A stretch of 35,546 nt of DNA from Zavarzinella formosa DSM 19928. GTDB lineage: Bacteria; Planctomycetota; Planctomycetia; Gemmatales; Gemmataceae. Location of the stretch: contig NZ_JH636440.1 in NCBI RefSeq assembly GCF_000255705.1, positions 808,142 through 843,687 of the forward strand. The letters run 5' to 3'. The notes below the pieces were generated by a model. The model saw only the letters and a program-made list of their open reading frames with translations. It made no database searches and was not told where the DNA came from. Shown here piece after piece: positions 24,187-30,586 of this stretch (positions within the stretch are counted from its first letter, which is position 1; every line of letters begins with the position of its first letter). The position numbers were made by a program, and so were the translations under genes.

Positions 24187-24852
24187 ATGACGTTGCGAAT
24201 GCCTCATTTTCTCGGAGCCATTGTTCTCCTCGCCGTTGGCGGTGTGGTTCATGGGAAGTGGACGCACCGTTGGTCTGAGACGACGCTGGCCCAAGGGGGC
24301 GAAGACCTGCTTTCAAAGGTCACGGAACCGGTTGGCGATTGGAAGCCAGGGGCGTTTTTTCACATCAATGCCAACGATGTGCCGAAGAAGACGCAGACCA
24401 TGTCCCGGCAGTTTGCCCATCAGCGGACGAACCGCACGCTGGTTGTCTCGCTGACATCCGGCGTTCCGGGGATCGTCGCGGCCCACACGCCGGATGTTTG
24501 TTATCTCGGCAGCGGTTACAAACTCAAATCGGCCGTCACCAAGGAAAACATCCCCCTGCCCGACGGACGGTCCGTGGCTTTCTATGTCGCGGATTTCCAG
24601 AAAACGACGGCCACCGTGTCGGAAACCGTCCGGGTGCGGTGGGCATGGTCTGCCGACGGCCAATGGGAGGCGCCCGATTATCCCAGACTGTTCTTTGCCC
24701 GCCGTCAGCTTCAATTGCCCGTCCTCTACAAGCTCTATGTGGTCAACGTCGTGGACGAGACGGACTTGACCAAAACCGACCCATATCGTACTTTCGCGGC
24801 CGAACTGGCCTCTCGTTTGGGGAATGAGATGGCCGGAGGCCCTCGGAATTAA
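24187..24852 (+). CDS. EpsI-like exosortase-associated protein
   Basis: This is a 221-residue protein. Start ATG 24187 has AGGAG 8 nt upstream and begins an export-type helix (MPHFLGAIVLLAVGGVVHG). The body carries VSLTSGVPGIVAAHTPDVCY then LGSGYKL, matching the HxPExCY-xxxG motif of EpsI/DUF3485 proteins, which accompany exosortases either fused or as a separate gene. It presumably acts on the outer face of the membrane together with the exosortase encoded upstream. The gene begins 34 nt after the Wzz-like gene, in the same operon. Its biochemical role is not established for the family. Confidence 0.85.
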   Translation: MTLRMPHFLGAIVLLAVGGVVHGKWTHRWSETTLAQGGEDLLSKVTEPVGDWKPGAFFHINANDVPKKTQTMSRQFAHQRTNRTLVVSLTSGVPGIVAAHTPDVCYLGSGYKLKSAVTKENIPLPDGRSVAFYVADFQKTTATVSETVRVRWAWSADGQWEAPDYPRLFFARRQLQLPVLYKLYVVNVVDETDLTKTDPYRTFAAELASRLGNEMAGGPRN

Positions 24853-24874
24853 CGGATTGACCGAGGGGATGATG

Positions 24875-24993
24875 AATGACCAATGACCAATGACCAATGA
24901 CCAAACAACGGACAAGTAGAAGCGGCCGGCAAACCGTTTTCAAAATCGATTGTCGAAGTTTGGTCATTGGTCACTGGTCGCTGGTCATTAGTC
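24875..24993. repeat. AATGACC tandem array facing an inverted array
   Basis: Four direct AATGACC units (24875-24902) face an inverted, slightly degenerate set at 24959-24993 (TTTGGTCATTGGTCACTGGT onward). Together they could form a long hairpin with a ~56-nt loop. It occupies the 165-bp gap between the EpsI-like and sugar-transferase genes. Its function is unknown, and it may weaken transcription within the operon. Confidence 0.7.
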
Positions 24994-25017
24994 GTTCCCG
25001 ACGACAGTCGGAGCATG

Positions 25018-25725
25018 ATGCACGCCACTGAGACAACCACCGAAGTTCCCGTCCTGCGGATCACGCCGCACGTTCTCCCGCCGGAGCCGGCGGAGGCGTT
25101 GCCGGCCCGGAACGCGCGGAGGTCGCGCTGGCATCTGCGGGGCAAGCGCGCCTTGGATGTCTCCCTCTCGCTGCCATTGTTGATTGGCACCGCCCCGTTG
25201 GTGGCGTTGTGCGCGGCCGTCACCCGGATCACCTCACGCGGCCCGGCATTCTACTCGCAACAACGAGTGGGCCAATTTGGCCGAGTGTTCACGATCCACA
25301 AACTTCGCACGATGTACCACGATTGCGACCGGCTCACCGGGCCGAAGTGGTGCGTGCCGGGCGATCCCCGCGTGACGCCGTTCGGCCGGTTTTTGCGGGC
25401 CGCCCATATTGACGAACTGCCGCAATTGGTGAATGTCCTGCGCGGGCAGATGAGCCTCGTCGGCCCCCGGCCGGAACGCCCGGAGATTGCCGCGACGCTC
25501 GCCACCCAAGTGGATGAGTACGACATTCGCTCGGCCGTGCTGCCGGGGATCACCGGCCACGCGCAGGTTCATTTGCCGCCGGATGTCACCGTCTCCGATG
25601 TGCGGGACAAGGTTCGGCTGGACCGTGATTACATGCGAACGTGGACCGTCTGGTCCGACGTGGTCGCTCTTTGGCGAACAGCCCGGAAACTCGTCGGTTT
25701 GCACCCACGGAGGGCCAACACATGA
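25018..25725 (+). CDS. Bacterial sugar transferase (polyprenyl-phosphate glycosyl-1-phosphate transferase type)
   Basis: This is a 235-residue protein. I chose the second of two adjacent ATGs (25018 rather than 25015) because GGAG at 25010-25013 is too close to the first. A membrane segment ([20 protein letters not shown]) is preceded by KRALD. It is followed by the catalytic domain motifs of the WcaJ/PglC superfamily: [40 protein letters not shown] and PRPERPE. Enzymes of this kind attach the first sugar-phosphate to undecaprenyl phosphate to begin exopolysaccharide repeat units on the inner membrane face. Its stop overlaps the next start by 4 nt (ATGA), so translation of the two is likely coupled. 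Confidence 0.92.
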   Translation: MHATETTTEVPVLRITPHVLPPEPAEALPARNARRSRWHLRGKRALDVSLSLPLLIGTAPLVALCAAVTRITSRGPAFYSQQRVGQFGRVFTIHKLRTMYHDCDRLTGPKWCVPGDPRVTPFGRFLRAAHIDELPQLVNVLRGQMSLVGPRPERPEIAATLATQVDEYDIRSAVLPGITGHAQVHLPPDVTVSDVRDKVRLDRDYMRTWTVWSDVVALWRTARKLVGLHPRRANT

Positions 25726-26909
25726 TCCTCGGACGGAACGCTTTCCCGCCCCGCGTGTCCGTGATTGTGCCGGTTCGCAACGAGGCGGCTCATCTGCGGC
25801 GCACGCTCGACGGCCTGACCAATCAACGCTTCCCGGCGGAGGATGTTGAAATCCTCGTTGTCGATGGTGATTCCGAAGACGGCACGCCGGACTTGGTCCG
25901 TGAGTATCAGTCACACCACGACAACGTGCGTCTTTTTTTCAACTCCCGCCGCCTGTCCAGCGCGGCCCGCAACATTGCGGTTCTACAATCACGCGGGGAT
26001 TTTCTGGTCCTCATCGACGGGCATTGCGAAATCCAGAACCCCGATTATCTGGCCAACTTGGTGGAAGCCTTCGACACCAGCGAGGCCGACACGCTCGGCC
26101 GGCCGCAACCCTTGAAAGCCGGGAAGCTGACGCCGTTTCAACGCGCCGTCTCGGCCGCCCGAATGTCGTGGCTCGGGCACAATCCCGATTCGGCGATCTT
26201 CGACAACCAACCCCGCTTCGTCCCGGCGGACAATGTCGCCGTTGCCTATCGACGGGAAGTGTTCGACCGCGTCGGGCTATTCGATGAATCGTTCGATGCC
26301 TGCGAGGACGTGGACTTCAACACCCGTGTGCGGCAGGCCGGGTTCAATTGCTACTTCACGCCGACGATCTCCGTCGATTATCAACCCCGGCGGTCGTTGC
26401 GAGCGCTCGGCTATCAAATGATGCGCTACGGTCAGGGCCGGGCGCGGCTGGCCCGCAAAGACCGCTCGTCGATCACGCTGCCAAGCCTCGCCCTGCCTAT
26501 GGCTCTCGTTGGTTTGATCGTCGGCAGTATCGCGGGAATCATCTGGTGGCCGGTCGGGCTGCTCGTTCTGGCGGGAATCGCCGGATATGTTCTGCTCGTC
26601 ACCGGCGAATCGTTGCGGCTGGCCACGCACGTCCCGCCGACAGTGGCCACCGGCAAACTGATTGACCGGGAAGAAATGCTCGTCCCGGATGTTCGCCTTG
26701 AGACGCCACCCAAGAAAACGAAAAACGCCGGTTTGCTGCTGCGGCTACCGTTGGTGTTCCCGGCGATCCATCTCGGCTTCGCGTGGGGCTATCTCCGGGA
26801 AATCGTCTGGGGCCGCCCGCTGAAACCCGCCCCGCTCATGGTTTCCCGAATGGAGACGGTACCCCCTTCGGACTCACAAACACATCAGACTCCTTCAGTC
26901 GCGGCGTAG
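25722..26909 (+). CDS. GT2 glycosyltransferase, ExoA-like
   Basis: This is a 395-residue protein from ATG 25722, overlapping the preceding stop and preceded by GGAGGG. The GT-A fold opens with VSVIVPVRNEAAHLRRTLDG, then VVDGDSEDGT, and has the metal/nucleotide-site motif LIDGHCEI (Asp99, His101) instead of the plain DXD. This DxH form is typical of ExoA-type enzymes of succinoglycan synthesis. FDESFDACEDVDFNTRVRQAG matches the ED acceptor motif. Two hydrophobic stretches after residue ~255 (LPMALVGLIVGSIAGIIWWP and GLLVLAGIAGYVLLV) anchor it. It probably adds a sugar to the lipid-linked unit begun by its upstream neighbour. Its last 74 nt overlap the convergent TIGR03790-type gene. Confidence 0.9.
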   Translation: MILGRNAFPPRVSVIVPVRNEAAHLRRTLDGLTNQRFPAEDVEILVVDGDSEDGTPDLVREYQSHHDNVRLFFNSRRLSSAARNIAVLQSRGDFLVLIDGHCEIQNPDYLANLVEAFDTSEADTLGRPQPLKAGKLTPFQRAVSAARMSWLGHNPDSAIFDNQPRFVPADNVAVAYRREVFDRVGLFDESFDACEDVDFNTRVRQAGFNCYFTPTISVDYQPRRSLRALGYQMMRYGQGRARLARKDRSSITLPSLALPMALVGLIVGSIAGIIWWPVGLLVLAGIAGYVLLVTGESLRLATHVPPTVATGKLIDREEMLVPDVRLETPPKKTKNAGLLLRLPLVFPAIHLGFAWGYLREIVWGRPLKPAPLMVSRMETVPPSDSQTHQTPSVAA

Positions 26910-28188
26910 CCTTGAACGGGTTGTACAACGGGTCGCCGATCAGCGTTCCCATCCAGCTTGTGAAATACACCGTCTTCCCGTAACTCTCCGCGAGCGTGAA
27001 TTGTCCCGTCGCCAGGAAACCGAAGAACTCGGCCGGTTTCGGGAAGCCGATGGTGTACGGCTCCGACACCGGGCCGAGGGTGGCGCACACTCCCTTGGCC
27101 AGCAAGTTGGGGCACCAAAACGTCGTCCCGGATCGCAGAGAGACGGCCTCCGAACTGGCGAGATGCCATGCGACGGCCCCCTTGGCGAAGGTCGCGCTGT
27201 CCACGAATTTCGCGTGTGAATACCATCCGCAATACAGGGCCGTGTCCGGGCAGGTGTTTGGCTGGAACACCGGGTCTTTGTCGTCGAGGATCACGTCCAT
27301 TTTCCCGGCGTCCTTTAACAAGGCCGCCATGTCCCGCATCGACTGGTCGTAGCCGCCGTAGCCGGTTCCTCGCGGGTCGCCTTTCAAGTCGAGGGCGATG
27401 CCGCGCGCGTCCACATAGACCTTGCCCTTCAAGCCCGCCTTCTCGGTTTCGATGGCGTCGTCGATCATTCGGCGCACAATCTTGGGGTCCGGGCCGTCGA
27501 GCCGGCAGGCGAGCAGAACCGGCGGCTTCCCCTCCCGCTCTTTCGCGGGGACCTGCCAGTGGTTCAGGTTGAGCTGCCAGCGGCGAAGCTCGTACTTCTC
27601 GAACCACAGCATCATCAGTTCGCTATCGACGGCGGCCGTGCTTTCCGCATGGGAAAGGTTGCTTCGCTGCCGGTTCAGGCGGTTTTGTTTGCCGTTGAGC
27701 GTGTTGAGTTCCTGTTCGCGCTCCTTCTTCAACAGGGCATCTTTGCCGGTGGTGTCGTCCTTCGCGGTCTTTTCCAACGCGGCGATTTCCTCGCGGCACT
27801 TTTTGATCGCCTCTTCCACTTCCTTGATTTGCGGGGCCAGTTTCGCCAGTTCTTCCTTCTCGCCGGGGCTGGGGTCTTCGTTGCCGACTCGCAGCGGCGT
27901 GCCATACATGCACACCAAACAGCGGACTTTCTCTTTGCGGTCCTTCAACTCCATCCGCAGCGGGATCAGCAACTTCTTGTCATAATCGCTACGCGAGATG
28001 CTTTCGCCCTTGGGCAGATCCAGCGTCACGATGTTCCCGGCCGGCACGTTTCGGACCTTGGCGTAATACTCCGCCAGTTCCGCCGATGCCGGTTCGTTCT
28101 TGTTGACGATGAGAATCAATTCCCCCGGATCAAGGGCAAACACCGGCGACGTGACGAGTAGCAACAACAAGTTCGCGCGAATCGGCAT
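26836..28188 (-). CDS. TIGR03790-type exported protein
   Basis: This is a 450-residue protein from ATG 28188, with GGAG 9 nt upstream and a signal peptide (MPIRANLLLLLVTSPVFA). The start of the mature protein, LILIVNKNEPASAELAEYYA, followed by KVRNVPAGNIVTLDLPKGE and CLVCMYGTPLRV, fits the uncharacterised TIGR03790 family. A Lys/Glu-rich coiled-coil insert lies at about residues 110-190. The C-terminal half holds YCGWYSHAKFVDSATF and YFTSWMGTLIGDPLYNPFK, also typical. The function is unknown. The adjacent exosortase locus may or may not be related. Confidence 0.8.
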   Translation of the reverse strand: MPIRANLLLLLVTSPVFALDPGELILIVNKNEPASAELAEYYAKVRNVPAGNIVTLDLPKGESISRSDYDKKLLIPLRMELKDRKEKVRCLVCMYGTPLRVGNEDPSPGEKEELAKLAPQIKEVEEAIKKCREEIAALEKTAKDDTTGKDALLKKEREQELNTLNGKQNRLNRQRSNLSHAESTAAVDSELMMLWFEKYELRRWQLNLNHWQVPAKEREGKPPVLLACRLDGPDPKIVRRMIDDAIETEKAGLKGKVYVDARGIALDLKGDPRGTGYGGYDQSMRDMAALLKDAGKMDVILDDKDPVFQPNTCPDTALYCGWYSHAKFVDSATFAKGAVAWHLASSEAVSLRSGTTFWCPNLLAKGVCATLGPVSEPYTIGFPKPAEFFGFLATGQFTLAESYGKTVYFTSWMGTLIGDPLYNPFKATPRLKESDVFVSPKGVPSPFGKP

Positions 28189-28230
28189 GGGTAGAGTCTC
28201 CGGTCGTTGAAAGAAGAAGAGAAAACCTTT

Positions 28231-28318
28231 TTAGCCATCGAACACGGATTCGGACAAAAACCTCATCCTTCTGATCTGGTCTTTTTCTTATCCGAATCCG
28301 TGTTGCATCCGTGGCTAA
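28231..28318. repeat. Palindromic repeat, GGCCACGGAT family, copy 2
   Basis: TTAGCCATCGAACACGGATT followed by CGGACAAAAA at the left pairs with TATCCGAATCCGTGTTGCAT followed by CCGTGGCTAA at the right. It is shorter than copy 1 at 13895-14060 but shares its outer and middle words. It directly abuts the next structured element. Confidence 0.7.
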
Positions 28319-28636
28319 GAGCGAGCGAAAAGAATGAGGCAGTCGGCGATGAGAGTACTCCGCACGCTCCGAGTTTGTGAAAAAATCGACGGCTCGTTCC
28401 GAGCCGTCAGGATGGCTGAAAAATCATCGCATAGGATCGCGCAGGATCGATGATCGCACCGTTCCCTGGATGATTTGACTCCGGAAAAAATCCGGGCGGC
28501 CAATTTTTTCACAAGCTCTCCGCGTGCGGGCGGGGCTTTGGCCCGTTTCCATCGTCTGGCCACCGGGCAAGCCCATCCGCACGCGGAGCGTGCGGAGTAC
28601 TCTCATCGCCGACCGCTTCATTCTTTCCGCTCGCTC
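28319..28636. repeat. Hairpin-rich element with 53-bp inverted ends (E1)
   Basis: The arms 28319-28371 and 28584-28636 pair at 50 of 53 positions. Nested inside are an AGTTTGTGAAAAAAT / ATTTTTTCACAAGCT stem (28372-28386 with 28503-28517), GACGGCTCG-TTC-CGAGCCGTC (28388-28408), ATCATCG/CGATGAT (28423-28429 with 28448-28454) and CCGGA-AAAAA-TCCGG (28481-28495). CTCCGCGTGCGG/CCGCACGCGGAG (28518-28529 with 28577-28588) competes with the inner end of the outer arm. It lies upstream of the probable flagellin promoter and so is not in that transcript. A non-autonomous mobile element or a separate structured RNA are both possible. Confidence 0.75.
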
Positions 28637-28807
28637 TCAAAAGTTCTTCTCATTTCGGCTCGTGGCCCGGTCCCCGTCCTGATTTCTTTCCCGCCTGAAA
28701 AATTATCCTGTGGGAGGAGCAATCGCCGGTCACTCGCGCCGGAGAATGAAATATGCGCCCGAAGGTGACAAAAGCAGAAGCTAGATAATTTCAGCGGTGA
28801 ATTACGG

Positions 28808-28834
28808 CAAAATTTCCGAAAGCGGGTTCGATAA
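28808..28834 (+). promoter_or_regulatory. Sigma-28 (FliA)-type promoter of flagellin
   Basis: CAAA at 28808-28811, a 15-nt spacer, then TTCGATAA at 28827-28834. The flagellar sigma-28 consensus is TAAA-N15-GCCGATAA, so spacing is exact, the -35 matches 3 of 4 and the -10 matches 6 of 8 with CGATAA intact. It lies 70 nt before the flagellin start codon. Confidence 0.7.
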
Positions 28835-28904
28835 CTGCTTTGAGAACAAAGGGATGCCAGTCGCAACCCTGAAAAAACAAACCAACACAGTGGAGAATTG
28901 AGTC

Positions 28905-30344
28905 ATGGGTCTGTCTCTTGTCAACAACACCGCCTCGCTGACCGCTCAGAACAACCTCAACAAGACCGCCGCCAGCCTGAACACCTCGCTCGAACGGCTC
29001 TCGACCGGCTTGAAGATCAACAAGGGCGCCGACGGCCCCGCGGCCTTGGTCATCAGCGAACAACAACGGGCCCAGATCACCGGCCTCCAAGCGGCGACTG
29101 ACAACACGAACAAGGCCGTTGCCGTCGTTCAAACCGGCGAAGGCGCCCTGAACGAAATGAACAGCCTGCTCAACAAAGTGCGTTCGCTGGCCGTCGACTC
29201 CGCCAACACCGGTGTGAACGACGCCAACGCCCAAGCCGCCAACCAGGCTGAAATCACGAACATCCTTTCCTCGGTGGACCGGATTTCCAGCACCACGCAG
29301 TTCGGGTCCAAGAAACTGCTCGACGGCTCGGCCGGCGTGAGCGGAACGGCCACGGTTCCCTCGACCGTCACCGTGCAAAAAGCCACGACCGACACCCAAG
29401 CCGGTAGCTATGCGATCGCCGTGACGGCGGCCGCCACCAAGGCCCACACCAGCGCCGCCGCCCAGACGCTCCCTCTGGCTGCGGACGAAAACCTCACGGT
29501 CAACGGTGTCCAGATTCAACTGAAGGCCGGGTCGAGCCAGCAACAAGTTGTGGACAAGATCAACTCCTACAAGGACCAGACGGGCGTCTCGGCCGACATC
29601 GACACCGTCAACGGGAACAAAACCCGCCTGATCAGCAACCAGTTCGGCACGGCCGCCAAGATTTCGGTGGTTTCCGACACCGCCGTCGCCGCCGGCTCCA
29701 CCGGGTTTGGCACCTCGGTCACCAGCGCGGCCGGGACCGACGTGGTCGGCACGATCAACGGAACCGCCGCCACCGGCGTCGGCAACACGCTGACCGCGAC
29801 CTCCGGCGTCGCCCAAGGCCTCAGCGTCTCCGTGGGGCTTGATGCCACATTGAGCGCCACCGGGGCCGACAAGTACACTTCGGCCAGCACGGCCAGCGCC
29901 AGTTTGGGCAACGTCAACGTGGTGGACAACTCCCTGAAGTTCCAAATCGGCGCCAACGCCGGCCAGAGCGTCAGCTTCTCGTTCGACAAAGTGGACACCT
30001 CCTCCCTCGGGACCGGGGCCAGCAGCCTGTACTCGAACCTCAGCCAGATCAGCACCGCCAACGGGACCGAATCCCTGAAGGTGATCGACCAGGCCATCAG
30101 CGACGTGAGCAACCTGCGGGGCCGGATCGGCGCCTTCCAGTCCAACACGCTGGAATCGAACGCCAACAACCTGCAAACGAGCCTCCAGAACACGACGGCC
30201 AGCGAGTCGGTTGTGCGGGACACGGACTTCGCCTCCGAAATCGCCAACTTCACCAAGGCCCAAACGCAACTGCAAGCCGGCACGACCGTGCTCGGCAACG
30301 CCAACCAGCTCACGAGCTTGGTGGCCAGCTTGCTGCGGGGTTAA
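28905..30344 (+). CDS. fliC: Flagellin
   Basis: This is a 479-residue filament protein with ATG 28905 and GGAG 9 nt upstream. The N-terminal D0/D1 block (LSLVNNTASLTAQNNLNKTA, RLSTGLKINKGADGPAALVI, then VQTGEGALNEMNSLLNKVRS) and the C-terminal block (RGRIGAFQSNTLESNANNL, then FASEIANFTKAQTQLQAGTT and ANQLTSLVASLLRG) are well conserved. The middle, residues ~145-350, is Ala/Thr/Ser-rich and contains a flagellin-IN-like repeat (LTVNGVQIQLKAGSSQQQVV, then RLISNQFGTAAKISVVS). The subunit is exported by the flagellar type III system and polymerises under the FliD cap. A sigma-28-like promoter precedes it and a hairpin terminator follows. fliD and fliS are downstream. Confidence 0.96.
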   Translation: MGLSLVNNTASLTAQNNLNKTAASLNTSLERLSTGLKINKGADGPAALVISEQQRAQITGLQAATDNTNKAVAVVQTGEGALNEMNSLLNKVRSLAVDSANTGVNDANAQAANQAEITNILSSVDRISSTTQFGSKKLLDGSAGVSGTATVPSTVTVQKATTDTQAGSYAIAVTAAATKAHTSAAAQTLPLAADENLTVNGVQIQLKAGSSQQQVVDKINSYKDQTGVSADIDTVNGNKTRLISNQFGTAAKISVVSDTAVAAGSTGFGTSVTSAAGTDVVGTINGTAATGVGNTLTATSGVAQGLSVSVGLDATLSATGADKYTSASTASASLGNVNVVDNSLKFQIGANAGQSVSFSFDKVDTSSLGTGASSLYSNLSQISTANGTESLKVIDQAISDVSNLRGRIGAFQSNTLESNANNLQTSLQNTTASESVVRDTDFASEIANFTKAQTQLQAGTTVLGNANQLTSLVASLLRG

Positions 30345-30478
30345 AAAATCCGGGGGATCAGGTCGCCCGACCGTGACCTCCCGATATTTTTCAGCCCGCC
30401 GGGGAATTGAGTTTTCGATGTCTCCGCCAGACGATATTCTCGCAAATTGATGATCTTCCGATCATCCGGAAGCCAACG

Positions 30479-30515
30479 GGCGGGGCGCCTCGGGAAACCG
30501 ACGCCCCGCCTTTCT
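30479..30515 (+). terminator. Rho-independent-type terminator after flagellin
   Basis: GGCGGGGCG (30479-30487) pairs perfectly with CGCCCCGCC (30502-30510) across a 14-nt loop and is followed by TTTCT. It lies 135 nt after the flagellin stop, upstream of fliD. It would allow much higher flagellin than FliD transcript levels. Confidence 0.7.
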
Positions 30516-30586
30516 GGCGTTTCCGGGCAAGTTTCTTGCCGGATCAACGATTATTGGTCTAACACCATCCTCCGGGCGGCGCACCG

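Larger units (their letters stand above)
28189..28904. other. Flagellin upstream region with two repeat structures
   Basis: This 716-bp gap runs between the divergently transcribed TIGR03790-type gene and flagellin. From left to right it contains a GGCCACGGAT-family palindrome (28231-28318), a hairpin-rich element bounded by 53-bp inverted repeats (28319-28636), ~170 bp without visible structure, a sigma-28-like promoter (28808-28834) and a ~70-nt leader with a ribosome binding site. No reading frame has coding character. Confidence 0.6.

Noticed and set aside
24875-24902. CRISPR-like array from AATGACC units
   Set aside because: Units are 7 bases with no spacers and there are no cas genes in the window.
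24967-25017. Upstream extension of the sugar transferase start
   Set aside because: The added residues are translated from the GGTCATT repeat array. A ribosome binding site directly precedes 25018.
28372-28517. E1 as a flagellin mRNA leader or riboswitch
   Set aside because: The probable flagellin promoter lies ~290 nt downstream of E1, so E1 would not be in that transcript.
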